Shown in pieces: positions 51,351-64,000 of a DNA stretch of 64,000 bases. Position numbers and translations under genes: made by a program. The stretch spans positions 3,100,001-3,164,000 of the forward strand of contig JBBPUQ010000002.1 in the NCBI GenBank assembly GCA_038501195.1, in the 5' to 3' direction. The notes beneath the pieces are model-generated. The model had not been told where the DNA came from. It worked only from the letters and a program-made list of their open reading frames with translations, and searched no databases. Numbering within the stretch: the first letter of the stretch is position 1; every line of letters begins with the position of its first letter. Source of the stretch: Nemania diffusa (Eukaryota; Ascomycota; Sordariomycetes; Xylariales; Xylariaceae).

Positions 51351-52733
51351 GATAGTTGCTTATGAATAAAGGACGGTCAGATACACGGGGTTTGGCGTCT
51401 GTACAAACACGATTTTTCTTACTCCACACTAGCCAGTTTCAATCCGCCGCCGTTGCGTGGATGGCATGTCTGAGAGGTGGTATATTCGAGAGCTTGACTG
51501 GCTCAATAATTAGCTGTTCATGACTTGGGGCGAAACGGGCCGCGGCTAGACTTGCCCTATCCTTTAACCCCTGATCCGCCGTGGCTACGTCTATTGCGTA
51601 TCTGGCGATGGATAAAAATAAGATTACGAGATCCCAAATACTACCTGTGACATCAACGAATGGGAGATAGTTAGTTGTCTGCCGGCGAGATGCGACGGAC
51701 GAGGAATGATGAGACTTGCGGAAGATCACATCATGTAATTGGACTCGGTACGGCTACGTCTTCTACTACATCTTCTCCTAGAAAGAATGATATATAGAAG
51801 CGTGGTCATTGGTGATAGGAGCAGAATCGAGTCCTCTCTTAGAGGCGCGGAGGCTTTAGAACGAAGGACGCAGCTGGCTAAGCCAGTCTTAGTTCTTACA
51901 CGACGAAACACGGCGACGAAGCAAGACCGAGTGGAGCTTATAGTTATGCCTACTTGGTCGTGGTGGCATTCTTCATAGACGAAAACATCTTTCCCGATAA
52001 CTCGACTGGATGCATTCTTTTCTGATGACACGTAGTATTAGCTATCTAGCTTTGCGCCCCTTGCTACGTTAAAGTAATCTACAATCAAGGTCATTTTCAG
52101 CTACATTTGACGAGCATGTGAGACACTTCATCACTTTATTAGTTATAGAAGCTTGGTAAGTTGAACCTAGGGCCTAGGCCTAATAAAGGTGCGGGTGTAA
52201 TCAACACACATACCCGTAGTCTCCTTATCTACACAGGTCTTCTTAGTTATTGAACTCGTGAAGATGAATATATCAACGAATCCAAGGCTTCGAGGCCTCC
52301 GAAGGCGTGTATTGTATATACTACCCAAAACTCAGCCAGCTCTCATGATCTGCAGCAGGTAATACCTACTATTCTCTCATTGGTCTGGCAAGAGAAGTGA
52401 GCACAGACATGGTCCGCGCATGCTATACTACCGAAGACCTCGCCAGCTGACGGCGGGAGCCCGTGTCTGCCATCATTATTTGCGTGATTGCTCGGAGTAT
52501 GCGTACACCTAGCGAACATGATACAGAAAGAACTCCTCTTCTTAGCGTCGTCATTGGCGGATGGTGGTTGAATGACTGCCACTTGCCATTGAGGCTTATC
52601 GGTCGATTGTTTATGTACGAACATTGTCACTTAGAGTATTAGGTTATTTCGTTCGTCGAGTCGTGCTCTGTTATTTGGCTTTATCGTATAACGGAGCCCG
52701 ATTAGTGAGTGTCAGCTGACGCTGACTTGGGAT
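51351..52733. other. Convergent intergenic region, CUL1 / AVL9
   Basis: Two minus-strand frames (51726-52031 and 51439-51729, overlapping by four bases) and a plus-strand frame (51739-51978) occupy the left half. None shows a domain, a good intron or a conserved-looking segment. A small gene cannot be excluded. The right half shows nothing. Confidence 0.4.
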
Positions 52734-55188
52734 TCAGGCCTGTCCCGTCTCTTCGATACTGTCGTGTCCCTCTTTCTCGCCAGTAGCGGCTGTGTTGTCT
52801 TGTTTTAGGGCTACGGGTTTGTGTGGACTCGTGGGATTAGATGATCTGCTGTCATCATCCGATACCGCGCCGTCAAGCACACTCTCACTAAAGCTGTGCT
52901 GGGTAAGGGGCCTGTCCTTATCCTTGCCCTCGCTTTCTCTACGAGGTGCACTGTCCGTCGGAGCTTGCTCGATGCTTGCAAAGCCACTAGTCGACGGCGT
53001 GGGACTGCTAAGAGGTGTGCCATTCTTCTCACTACCGGAGTCGCTCAACGTGTTGGAAGTTATGTTTCGCGACTTGCGCCCACTGCTGAAGCCCCAGCCG
53101 CCCCCAGAACTACCATTGCTGGCACTGGATCGGCCCCAGCCTTCCTTTCGCTTCTGGCCCGCCCATGATGTCCAGCTTCCAATGTAAGCGCTAGCCCTGG
53201 TCCCGACAGAGGTCTGATGTGGCTTAGATGCATCCCCATTGTACCCATTCTTCTCTGCATCCAATTGCTCAGCTTTGCTCTCATCGGCACGTTTTCTCTG
53301 GGCCTCTCGCAAAGCCTCCATGTCCGCGTAAAACTTGTTGAACACTGCAACAGGTGGAATTAGTCATCGGTATTGTGAGAAAAATCCGGAAGTGGTTTTT
53401 GAAGCGTAGAAAGTGTCGAGGACACGATTTCACTCAAGAAGGAGCTTTTATCTAGAATAGGAAAAAGATGACTCTGAGGAATACTTACAGGTGCTAGCTT
53501 TGTCGCGCCCAGCGGCTAGATTCCTGCCCAGAACTTCTTTCCCCACAGCGAACCGTTCGTCCAGGTGTAAATCTTGTACCTGCTGCTGAATCCGGCGTTG
53601 AACATCATCAATACTCAAGCCTCCAGCACACGGATGTCGAGGCTCCACAATATCGAAAAGGTGAGAGTCAGTATTTGTGTTCCAAAGCCGGTAATTCTCG
53701 GTCCTCATCCAAAATTCGATCCATTCATTGCCAAAATCCTGCGAGGGGTCGCCTTCAATATGTGGAAGCGTCGCTTTTGGATTGCTAGTATTTTGAGTAA
53801 GGTAATTGCGATACTTGACGGACGAGATGAGCGATAGGAGATACTCCTCGAATTGAAGTCGAATAAACTCTTCACTGCCTCGGTAACCCATTGTTTTCGG
53901 TCGCTGTGGATTCGCATCGTCCCAGGTGTCATTTACTTCCTGGGTGACAAAGTCAATCCATCGCCTATCGGAGTGAGAGAGGGCTAGTGCACTGCGGAGA
54001 GACGGAGAAGTTATGTTGATAGTATCTTCGTCGAGGTTGATTAAGATATCGCTATATCTGTCCTTTTGTTGCAAGAGTAACGAGTTCGTGCTGCCAACGA
54101 TATATGATTTAGTACCGAAATCAGCAAGAAGATCAAGCTGTTGAAGCGGTGTATAGGGCCCAAACAGGCTTCCCTGCGATGATCATTAGTCTCGGTTCAA
54201 ATATCAGACGGGGCAAAGCCATTACCTTGCCAAAAATTTGTAGGGGTAGCCCCATGTAGGCAAGCAACGAGTTTCGGTCACTAGTCCGTAAGCTCGTTGG
54301 CCGAGACAGCTGTTTCTCGTAACTATTCATATCCGGCCCGGCAGAATCTTGCAAATTCCTCAATAAGCCAGGTATTAGAGAAATCAAAGAGAATTGCATC
54401 ATGCAAAGACGCTCGCACCGCGAGCCAAAGAAAAGCATCTGGAGAGGTTAGAACTTTAATTTGCGTCCCCTATCGCGCAAAGCACTTACTTTGGGCTGCA
54501 AAAGACAGCATTTCAACAGGACTAAAGTCTGCCATCGAAACTCTCTCACGAGCTCTCGGAGACTCATGCCGAGGTACTGGTCACGATCCACCTCCTCGCT
54601 TAGTTGGCCGCGTTCCTTTTCGTCAGCCAGGCTCTCCTGGAACCGCCGCAGGATTTCGGTATCGGTAAATTCACGTTGCATGAACCAGGCGCTCGTAACA
54701 ACGGAGAGACGCTCTCTCAGCATGCCAAAGAACTGGGGGGTATCTGCTATGACGACCACGGCCTTCTGGACCGTGGAACGCGTGACGTCGGGAGGTCGGA
54801 CCAGCAACTGGGCCGCATCCATCTGCCTGGTACACGATATGCCAAAAAGCGAGGTTGCGGGAGCGTCGTCGGTGGCGGGCCGGACAAGAGTGAAATAGGA
54901 GAAGTCTTCGGCGGAGCTAGTGTTATGCATTGATCAGGTCAGCACCTGGTCCGTCTCGTCGGCGGTACGGAGGGGAAATACTAACGCATGAGCACCATCG
55001 CTAAGAGCCATGAAGGGCAACAGTGTCCAATCCCATTCTGTTGCCGGGTCTTGCCCCTCGGCTACGCCAAACCATCTCTCAACCTCGGGTCCTCTATGAT
55101 GATGAAAGTCGACCACAGCCACCAGTGGTATGAACCCAGGCACTTCCGCATCGCCGTTGTCGGTGACATCACTAGTCGGGCTCGCCAT
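52734..55188 (-). CDS. AVL9: Late secretory pathway protein AVL9 (DENN-related)
   Basis: Acts in Golgi-to-plasma-membrane transport. Five exons, 55188-54986, 54916-54490, 54438-54226, 54173-53489 and 53344-52734, give 712 residues. The amino-terminal DENN-like (longin/uDENN) part holds VVDFHHHRGPEVERWFG, then WTLLPFMALSDGAHA joined across intron 1 to SAEDFSYFTL, then SLFGISCTRQMDAAQLL and DVTRSTVQKAVVVI, hallmark Avl9 segments. The middle contains LVLLKCCLLQPK and GSLFGPYTPLQQLDLL (again spliced). The last exon is Ser/Gly/Pro-rich and polar (residues about 530-712), probably disordered. Introns 1-3 are 51-69 nt, intron 4 is 144 nt. The donor of intron 1 is GTTAGT. Each intron would cause a stop or break if read through. 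Start is the first ATG, MASPTSDVTDN. Confidence 0.93.
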
Positions 55189-55851
55189 CGCAACAGCTCA
55201 GGAGTCGACGGGCAAGGTCGAATATCACTTGGAGCAAGCAACAGTCGAGGGAGAGGGGCTTGATTGTTGTTCGAGTTATAAGAATCCAAACCCTCGACCA
55301 ATCAGCCTCGACGAAGGGGCTGGGATAAGGTACTGTCGTCGTGGCTTGTATCGGTATTGTAATGACACCAGCACTTATGTTGAGTGGACTTAGGTCAAGG
55401 GACACAGAAAGGCGACATTCCACACGAGATGCATGCAACAAGCAGGACGTGGTTGGTGGGCGTATACCTGTGTGGCGGTATCGGGATCCCGAACGAACAT
55501 GGGATGAATTGATCAGGAGCTCGGTCGGTATTTTGCAGGGAAGAGGAGGAGGAGGAGTAAGTATCTTAGGTTAGGTAGGTAGTTGATCGAATACCTAGAC
55601 CTTCCTACCTGGATAGATAGCAGGTAGAACGTGTGCAAGTTATGGGATAAGTAAGGAAGGTAGAATAAGTAGAATAGGTGTGTAACCCGGGAGAAAATCC
55701 GTCAGACTAATAAATAATTAAGTTGGGTTGGTGTTGCTCGTCAATCGACTAATTGGCCAATAGTTGTTGGACCGCTTTGGTCCAAATAACATTGGATAGG
55801 TACCTTGGGTAGGTACTTAGAACACCGCCATGTGCAGTATAAGTATTATCT

Positions 55852-55874
55852 AGTATCAGTATCAGTATCAGTAC
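55852..55874. repeat. 6-bp tandem repeat (AGTATC) x about 4
   Basis: AGTATCAGTATCAGTATCAG and part of a further unit. Confidence 0.85.
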
Positions 55875-56524
55875 AGCCACATGGTCAAGTTTGTTCCTAT
55901 ATGCCCGCCCTTTCACCAACACTAGAGACGAAAGGAGGATTAAGAACCAGCAAGCATTCATTTGACAAGAAGAAAAATATGATGTATGAAAGCTGCACCT
56001 GAAAGCTGGGATTGTAATACCTAGTAAAAGAAAAGTGGGACAGGGATAGCCCACCTATCGTTACATTCGTCCATTTCCATGTCGACTCTTCAGGTCTTCA
56101 GGGGACATTTAGTGCACTGTATGCCTACTATCGACTTTTAGGTATGATATGGTAACTACATGTCGCTGAGATATATGTACACTCTACCTGGAATATTACC
56201 GAAAGGTAAGTAGGTAGGCAGCACCCCATGCTGCCCGCCTCTATCTATCATCGTGGGGTCACCATTTTTTAGGTAGCTACGCCAGACTACCTACCTACGC
56301 ATATACCAGCAGACCAGGACTCCCTTATTAGTGGCTATTTCAGACCACCCCGCCACCCCACCATTCCCCTCACTCGGTACACGTTTGGTTAATTTAGGTG
56401 GTGTACAGGTTCATCCCTGTTCACCATTCGGGGGGACCTTCTGACATCTGACATCAACTGTATCTACCTAGCAATTACATTTAGTAGCATTGGAACGATC
56501 CAAGTGTCATTTTATGCTATTGAA

Positions 56525-56640
56525 GGTACCTAGGTAGGTATAAGCAGGTACCTCCTCAGCTACCTACCTAGGTAGCTACCTACATCCTAGGTAGGCTGTA
56601 AGTGAGTATAACTGTCTACCTATCTACATACTAGGTAAGG
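56525..56640. repeat. Dense TACCTAGGTA / GGTACC motif cluster
   Basis: GGTACCTAGGTAGGTATAAG, CAGGTACCTC, CTACCTACCTAGGTAGCTAC and ATCCTAGGTAGG follow one another; most units are self-complementary. Confidence 0.75.
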
Positions 56641-58519
56641 TAGGCTATTACTACATTCTCAGGCACTTAACACCGACCTGATAGTGTACTACTAAATAAG
56701 CGCTATCTGTCGAAATGACGACAGACGGAGGTATCGAGATAGGTGACTACATACATGTTGCCGCCGCTGGCTCCCCCCCTTCTGCCTTCTGTAACGAAAA
56801 CTCGACCTCCTCCGAGCCTATCATGGGCGTCTCGTCTGACCCGTAATGGACGTGGCAAAAGCATGCCACCTGTCTTGCATTGCATAAACGACGCACATTA
56901 TCCTTACCACGGCATGGGCATGGTTCAAGTCCGCCTTTTGCTCGAGGCGACAAGACAAGCCAATCTATCTCTGCCTACATACATACCTTACCTTTCACGA
57001 GTGTCGACTTCGAGTCTCGCGCCGGGCGGGTCGATGCTACTTGATACATGGGTAGTATCATCTTATTATATCTGTCTCGTCCTATCGTCCGAAAGAGTGA
57101 TGCAAGTAAACATGTTCGGCCGGTCTATTCTTCCTAGGCAGTAGTACTAGGTATCACCGGTAAGATACGTCTACATAGTACTCATGTCTAATCATGTTTA
57201 GGTTGGATAGTTGACGCCGCCAGCAGGAAAGAAGCTTGGCAAGTCTTCTACTTATTTACTCAACTTACTTTTCCATCAAAAAAGCTATCAATGCTACAGC
57301 CGATAATGCTGGTGGTAAATTTGCTGATACTATACTCAGCCACAGGCGCGGGCTTGCGATTTGGTTCGCCTGCATGACTTTGTACCATCGCACCAGCACC
57401 ACCCTCGCGCCCGGCTGGCGATTTATCCCACCTTCTTTATTAGATGCAACTTCTTGTAACATTCTGAATCGCGCTTTGTTTGCCCTTACCACCTCCGAGA
57501 TGCGGTATGACGAGCTCGTATGCAAAACATCTGCGATCCAACGTTTCCCTAGCTTCGCCGCCACATCCTCTTCTACTCTACGGCCATTGGAGTATGATAG
57601 ATACCCGAGAAATTTGTGCTATTAATGCCTCGAGCTCCTTTCTTCTAACAAGCCTGCTGGACCTCTGTAAATATGAAGACTGCCAAGTACCTTAGGTTCC
57701 CGGGCGGAATATGTCATATATGAAACAATATATCTACGCAGAGATCGACACTTCTTGCATGCTCGTTTCCCGACCTCAACATATATCTAGCTAGGTATTT
57801 ACTAAAGGGGTTAAAGTATACATGAGTTGGGGTATAGAGCGAACCTACATGGTAGTCTAAGTCCTCAGATACTAGAAGTCATGTCTGACCACATAATTAG
57901 GTAAGGGTCACGGAGTTGATTGAGTTGCATATGCGTACCTTCGTCCGCTCATCATTCCACCCGATACTTTACCTATAGTCCGTCCTATTCTCGCCAGACT
58001 AATTGCATTTTATTGGCCAAGGCAATCGGCCCAATCTATGCGATGGCACTCTTCCGGCCTTCACGGTTTCCGGTTTCCTATCAAATCGTCGGTATCACGT
58101 ACCATCGCACATTGCAGGAGTACTAGTCGCTTTAAACATGATTAATATGAGAGCGAGATCGCTAGAGTGGCAGTATAAAAGAATTTAACTAGAGGGGTAG
58201 ATCGCCCTAGAATATAAATAACCAGCCGGCATATACTCACTAGCTACTCTCTAATGATATCTATGGTTAAAACTGAAAGCTTATTAGCACTGAGTATTAG
58301 ACAGGCTTTTTATTGTGTTCGTGGTCAGGTCCCACGTTGATCGTGAACCAACAAGGCCAATGATTGGTCTTTTTCTAGTTTAACAACTATCATACTCGTC
58401 ATTCCCTCTATCAAAGTATCTGCCAGAGTCGTCGTTCAATTAACATATATACTCTTCATATGTTCTCCGCTGAACTCATGTTATTCTTCGACTCTTAAGA
58501 GTGCAAAGAAATCCTGCCA

Positions 58520-61500
58520 TTATTTCCACGCGCTTAGGCCGGCCCATGGGTCCTGTGGCTGTTGTTGCTGCTGCGTAGGCCTAGGCGCTGCACTATTAGA
58601 TGTGACGCTTTGTGGTCCCATGTACTGATATTCTGATTGGTGCTGAGGGTAATGGATAGTCTGTTGCGGTCCTAACGGGGGCGGCCCAGGTGGAGGCGGG
58701 GGAGGCACGAAGCCAGGCGGGACAAACTGATGTGACTGCTGCCCTTGCGGGTTTCCGTAGGTACTATATTGGTTGGATGTAAATGATGTTTGAGTTGGCG
58801 GTGGTGAGGCTGGCCCTCTACCGGAAGCGCCGAGCCCGAAACTTGTTTGTGTTGGTGGAGGTGATACTGGACCCGGATTGCGTCCCCAGTTACTGGGATT
58901 GTAGGTAGCTTGCCCATATTGCGGGTTGTTTTGCTGGGAATTTGGAGTATAAGATTGCTGGGGCGCGGGTGTATAAGTGCTGTTCGTCGGTGGGCTGGAG
59001 AAACTGGGGTAGTTGGCTTGATTAGGAGGAGGAGAATTCGGGACCTGGTAGTGGCCGGCAAAGTTGGTTGGGGGATACCGAGGAGCATTGTTGAATGAAA
59101 GCGGCGCAGGTGTTGGCCGTGATGACCCTGGATTTGGGGACGGCGAAGAATGGTTCGGGTCGACCGACATGCGCTCCATTAATCCACGCAACCTCTCACG
59201 CTCCATCTCGGCCTGGGAGGTTTTGTTTATTGCCCTCTCTTGCTCAATTTGATTGAGTAACTGGGCCCCTTCTGATCTTCTGTTATTGACGAATGTCTCA
59301 ACGTTCTTCTCGAGACTCTCCACCGTCTCTTTCATCTCGCTATACCATGTCTTCGCGCTCTGTAGACCCGACTCGAGATCTAGGAATTCTTGGTATACAC
59401 GCTTGTATCTGTTGACTATAGAATTTCTTTGTCTCTGGATGGCCTCATATTTGCTCTGCTCCGCACGCACACGCTTATCCTGAAGAAGGTTATTGAACGA
59501 CGCAGTCAACTCTTTCATCAATGAGGATTGTTTGTGGTTCGCCTGTAGAAGCCGGTTCTGATGTGGCCGGAACTTTTCTAGTTCAGACAGGAACAACTCG
59601 TTCTCGAAATTTGCAATTGCCTTTTTGTTCAAGATGAGGATCTGAGAGATATCGTCAGTGTGGACCTAATGCTACTAGTTAGTAAAAGTTTGCATGTAAA
59701 CCTGGAGGACTTGCCTTTTCTTTGAGATCTTTCAACACTTGATTACGTTCTCTCTTTACGAGGTTGAGCTTTTTGAGGATGTCGTCGACTCGGCTAATCT
59801 GCTGCGCAACGCTTAGACTTCCATCATCGAAATCGGCGTCTAGCAGATTCGGTTGCTCAGTTGCCGGACTACTCGAGCTACTTGATTTAGCTCTAATCTT
59901 GCGGACTGCGTTTTGAAAAAGGACATCAACCTCGCCGAGCTGGGCTGCTTGCCGCATTTGCTCGATGTCGGCTTCGTTTTGCCTGAACTTTGCATATAGT
60001 TGCCCATCGCTTTTCGCCGCTTCGTCCAATGCTTCCCTATAATTCCGGATGTTTCCTCTCAAAGTTGTAGTAAGACGTGAGCTAGGTTGCTGGGTCCATT
60101 CGCCCTCGTACTTTGATCTCATCTTCTCACATACACTCTCTTCCATGTCTAGCTGTTTTGAGCACCGCTCCAGCACCGTTATGATCGCCTCTTTATCGAT
60201 ACCTAGCGTATCAAATATCGATATCGGATTTTCGTGCCCGGCAACATCATCACACCAAGTCCTAAAATCCTCATCTGGGAGTATGTCTTGATCGACCCCG
60301 CCTTTTAAAACCTGCAAAGCACCTGGCAGTCTAAGATAATCCAAGCTGGCTGCCATTTCGCTATTCGCCAAATCCACCCTCTCGGTCTCTGCACGCACCA
60401 GTTTCGCTTTCTCCTCATCGTACAAGCTAGCAGACTCAGTAACGGCAAAGGGGACAATTTTAGCGAATAAGTCTGGACCGGTAATTCGCTGTATGTCTTG
60501 GCCAGCATACAGCTCGTTCACCGGGATTGGCTTTGCGGCTGGTAGCTTGAATACAGGAGTTAAACTAGCCTCCGCGGGTACTGATTGGTGGTAGATATAG
60601 TCGTTGTCCTTTACTAAGCTCTTCAGCTTGTCCTGGATTGTTGTCAAGTTCCGTTTTGTTATATCCACGAGTATTGGCCCGGTATCGGAGCTTAGGTTGG
60701 AGGTCGGTGACGGTGAGCTAGGAAAGCCATTAGCTAGCTTATTTGCTTCCTTTGCCTGTATTTCAGCTGCAGTTAGTCTGGCAACAGCAACACCGTAGGA
60801 GTTTGCGTCTTCGTCTGCCAGAGCTTGGTAATATTGTGCGTTGGCGCTCATCAAGCTAGCTTTGATCTGTAAACTGATTAGAACCCCTAGATTATACTAA
60901 TTTTTGCCATTTATGAAGACACATAAATATGGGACATACCTGAGTAAACAGGAGCCAAATTTTCTCGAAAATGCCGTTGTTGACGTTTTCTTGAACACCT
61001 TCAAGTGCCTGTTGATAGAGATATGCAGCCTGGCTTGATAGCTTCGCCAACATGCCCACTTTCTTCTGGTCCGCAACTTGCTTCTCCAAGAAAACTTCTT
61101 GAGCTTGCGCCAACATAATCGATATTAGACTTTTGACGGTGTCCCTGCTCAAATCTGACGAGGGGGCGTGTAGGAAATTTTCGTTGATATATGTAAACAT
61201 GCCAGCGGAAGCTTGGAAGGAGTGGTAGGCCATCTTCAGGCCGGCCTCTTCGGAGCGGGTTTGCACGGCTGCATGACAAGACAAAACGGCAGAGATGTTG
61301 AATATAATGGAGGCCTTCTCAAAGGCTAGCGAGTACTGCGAGGTTGGTTTGTGGGTGAATGCATCGAACCTATTTAGCAAAGTTAGAACATAGCGCAGCG
61401 ACGCCAACACCAGCACCAGCGCTCGTACCATGTGAAGGATATCTTAATGTGTTGCTCGTCGACCGGGAAGCGCAGATCGAGCAGCTCCAGCTGGCCGTAA

Positions 61501-61706
61501 TACCTGTACAGCAGATCCCTCCCAGCGGTGCTGTCCTTACCAGCACCCCTCATATCCTGTCGCAGTCGGTTGAGAGTCGCGCATTCTTCGGCATAGCGTT
61601 CAGGGTCGTCCCCGTATGTGTCGCGGATATACCTCTTGAGCGGCGTGATCCAATCAATCTCGTTGGTGGCCTTGAGAGGTACCGACAACATGGGCGTTTG
61701 CGTCAT
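58520..61706 (-). CDS. BRO1: Bro1 (ALIX family), ESCRT-III-associated vacuolar sorting protein
   Basis: Endosomal protein that binds Snf7/ESCRT-III and recruits Doa4 for cargo deubiquitination during multivesicular body sorting. Four exons, 61706-61429, 61369-60940, 60866-59715 and 59665-58520, give 1,001 residues. The BRO1 domain (about 5-390) holds TPMLSVPLKATNEIDW, YIRDTYGDDPERYAEECATL, and WFDAFTHKPTSQYSLAFEKA across intron 1. The V domain (about 400-720) follows with FRPHQNRLLQANHKQSSL. The last 200 residues are Pro/Gln-rich with PPPPPPGPPPLGP, ending DPWAGLSAWK. It is not the PalA/Rim20 paralogue, whose N terminus differs. Introns 1 and 2 are GT-AG; intron 3 starts with GC (GCAAGT). I chose MTQTPMLSVPL as start by family similarity; the frame stays open to a Met at 61841 (45 more residues). 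Confidence 0.94.
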
Positions 61707-64000
61707 ATTGGGCGGGTTTTGGTTGGAGAGAACACAAGACAAGGCGAGCTGAGAGCTTGCGCTCTTAGAAGTCGGTGATCGAGGTTCCTCGGCTAGCTTT
61801 TCATAGGATCCAGGGTATAGAGTATGGGGTCTGGGGCTCAAGGGTCAAAGTTTTCGAGCTATGTGAGATGCGGATCGTAAGTGAGGAGCTACATGTAGTA
61901 GGTAGTAGGCAGTAGGCGCGATAGAAGTGACCGGGGGTGGAGTCGGATGTGACGATGTGACGATGCTCAGCAGTATTGTCTATACCAGGTAGTATACTAG
62001 TAGTGGAGTAAGCCGCCTCTGCCACGTTGTCCCAAGTCCCAAGCAGTGAGTGAGTTGTCGCAGAACCTTCTCTAAGTTGAACAGGCGGTCTGTCGGAGAT
62101 ATTTCATGTTGTCGCCTGCTGAGAGACCGAAGAACGAAGAACTTGAAGCGCTGAAGGGGAGCAGAGTGGCATGCAAAAGCGGGTTACGTGGAGGAGTAGG
62201 TAGACTAATCAGGTACCTTGGGAGGTAGTAGGTTATCCAAGAGTCGGGTGTTGAAGAATGGCGATTACCTGTCGGTCAGATGATGCATGGAGCTGCCTGG
62301 GTACCATGCGGCGCGTTTACGAATCGCTAAGTCAGGCGCATAATCGCAGAGGACACAAGGCGAGGAGTGGTCGGGCAGCAGAGAGTAGGACAATAACCTG
62401 TGCGGATAAGGTTGAAGGTTGTATTGGGATTGGAGTTGGGCTGCGCTGTAGCCGCTGTGAGTCGGTATCATTAGGCGCCTTTGGTAGATGGAGGTATAGG
62501 CGTACGAAATAATTAGTAGCCTGTGCATGGCGGGGTAGGTGCGCTACCTAGCTGTACTGTAGATACATTAGAAGTCTGTATTACATGCATGTATACTTAA
62601 GTACATGCCTACATGGGTGCCTACTGGTGGGGTCGGCAGGTCTGCCATGTATACCTTTATTACCTAATCAACATTTTCTGTATACATTATGTAGATAGAA
62701 TGTCTTCTTAGCTGTGCATGTGCACCTAGAGTTATGTAAGACTTTGAGAAGTAAGTAGATATATACTATTTATCAAAGTGAAGGCACACGATATCCCTCA
62801 TCAAAGCCAGAAACTACGCGTACCTAGACATCACCATCAGCCATTGGCTTACGGTAGCAGTTCCATGCAAAGTGATCATCTCCGCCGGTATTCGAGAACC
62901 CCTCTGTGGCCAGCTATTGGCTTCTGAGCTTCATGCCAAGATTTGTCTAGGGACTTAGTATACCTGCAGGCTAGGACCTTAATGGAGCATCCCTCGCTTT
63001 GACTGAGTTAACCCTCGGCGAGAGAGGTACCACAGTGTCTCTATGGGTACACACATACGTATGCTCCCATACTACATAGGTTTCTTGGGATGGTTTGGGG
63101 GGAGGGCTTTTTTTTGTTTGAATGATTAAGTGGTATTACATAGGTTCCGGAAGGCAGCGCGGGCCGTTTGGCGGGCGCCGGCTATCTTCTTCCACGGCAG
63201 CGCCCTTGTCTATCATCTGCATGTATGATTTCGCAGCTTGGCCCGGCCCGGCCCAGTCTAACGGGTGGCCTTTTATTGCGGCCATCTGGGAGATCTCCAA
63301 TCCCCATCGACACCGTGATGCTTTTGCATCACATCACATGCATTAGCATGTTTAGCTAGGATATGGTCTATTCCCCTCTTGGCAATCTACATCAGAGCCG
63401 AAGACCCATACGAGTTTATATCGATACAAGTAGATAGAAATAAGCCATGTTGGTCAAACTTGTTGAACTGTATTACTGTATCGTGGAATGAGGAGAGTGG
63501 CCTTCGGCATTCTGCGACAGCTACAGCTGCAAATTGCTATATCAAGCTACTTACAAGGCGGAGTTAGTATACAAGCACACTTAAATACAACGTTGAACAG
63601 TATTTTGAAGAGCCCTTTCATCTCGGGTCTCTCGATAATACCGCCAGTGGGAGTGCCTCAGAGCTGGCGGCCATATAATCTAATTTTCCAGCAAAAAGGA
63701 TTGAAACGCCCCGGGACTGGAGGTCCGCCGTCAACACCGCCCGAATGCATGGCCAGTCATTCCTATGCCCTCATTCTAACCCTAAAAAGATGTGTGTACA
63801 GTGGGTATCAATCTAGCTTCGTAGATATGATACATGGCGTTCAGCTCGCTCAATCATCGGTTTTCTTTTTTCGGTCATTCGTCTTTGGGGTTGTTCGTTT
63901 TAGATGACTTGTCTTGTGTTTCCTTTTCGTCTTTGGTTGGCTTTCCTGTTGAATTGCGGTGGACAGGATGGTTAGTTAGATTGTGCCACATCGACTTCAG
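61707..64000. other. Intergenic, upstream of BRO1
   Basis: 2.3 kb with the BRO1 promoter and leader at its left side. TAGGTA/TACCTA motifs occur near 62200 and 62530-62640. Frames at 63122-63907 on the plus strand show no domain or secure intron. No RNA gene seen. Confidence 0.45.

Larger units (their letters stand above)
55189..58519. other. Intergenic region, AVL9 / BRO1
   Basis: 3.3 kb without a supported gene. Tandem repeats lie at 55852-55874 and dense TACCTAGGTA motifs at 56200-56640. Two opposed frames at 57236-57625 lack domains and introns and are probably chance. The left end is the AVL9 promoter; the right end is the BRO1 3' flank. Confidence 0.5.

Noticed and set aside
51439..52031. 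Two overlapping minus-strand frames between CUL1 and AVL9
   Set aside because: No convincing splice join between them and no conserved-looking segment; left as intergenic, though a small gene is not excluded.

Overview
The window reads as nuclear DNA of a filamentous ascomycete (Pezizomycotina, probably Sordariomycetes). Genes are broken by 46-75 nt introns that mostly have GT(A/G)NGT donors, CTAAC or CTGAC branch sites and CAG/TAG acceptors. The proteins are fungal orthologues (Bro1, Avl9, Cul1, Mcm3, a Srf1-like protein, a Mit_KHE1 protein). Secreted proteins with Kex2-type dibasic sites are also present. No bacterial, organellar or viral gene block was seen. The taxonomic call is inference from protein style only.

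Left part (0.4-13.3 kb): a ten-exon SNF2 ATPase with a RING finger between its helicase lobes (-), the replicative helicase subunit MCM3 (-), and, divergent from MCM3 across a 1.06 kb promoter region, a 1,239-residue gene on the + strand. Splicing joins this last gene from three open frames. It fuses a 2H phosphoesterase, an EEP nuclease/phosphatase, a poly(A)-polymerase-like nucleotidyltransferase and an MJ1316 (DUF504) RNA-end-recognition domain. Together these look like a self-contained RNA end-repair or RNA end-remodelling enzyme, and this is the most interesting system in the window.

Middle (13.3-43.6 kb): gene-poor DNA. It holds an eroded coding relic with in-frame TAA stops and frameshifts (14.8-15.3 kb), a possible 74-residue two-exon gene, a SAM-dependent methyltransferase (16.8-17.6 kb), and then about 18 kb with almost no genes, studded with TAGGTA/TACCTA motifs and small tandem repeats. 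Inside that stretch is a likely 40-residue cysteine-rich protein gene (28.6 kb). At 35.9-39.7 kb lie two related genes for secreted Leu/Gln/Asn-rich proteins. One has a duplicated 5'-leader intron module; the other has a second exon encoding dibasic sites and an acidic DQAN-repeat tail.

Right part (43.7-64 kb): housekeeping trafficking and degradation genes. These are a Mit_KHE1 mitochondrial protein (-), a Srf1-like four-TM protein (+), cullin CUL1 (+, six exons, neddylation lysine K720), AVL9 (-, five exons) and BRO1 (-, four exons, one with a GC-AG intron). Bro1 (ESCRT/MVB), Avl9 (late secretory pathway) and Srf1 (phospholipase D regulator) all act in membrane traffic, but they are separate transcription units. 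All gene models were spliced by hand from the sequence; exon joins keep frame and total lengths are multiples of three.
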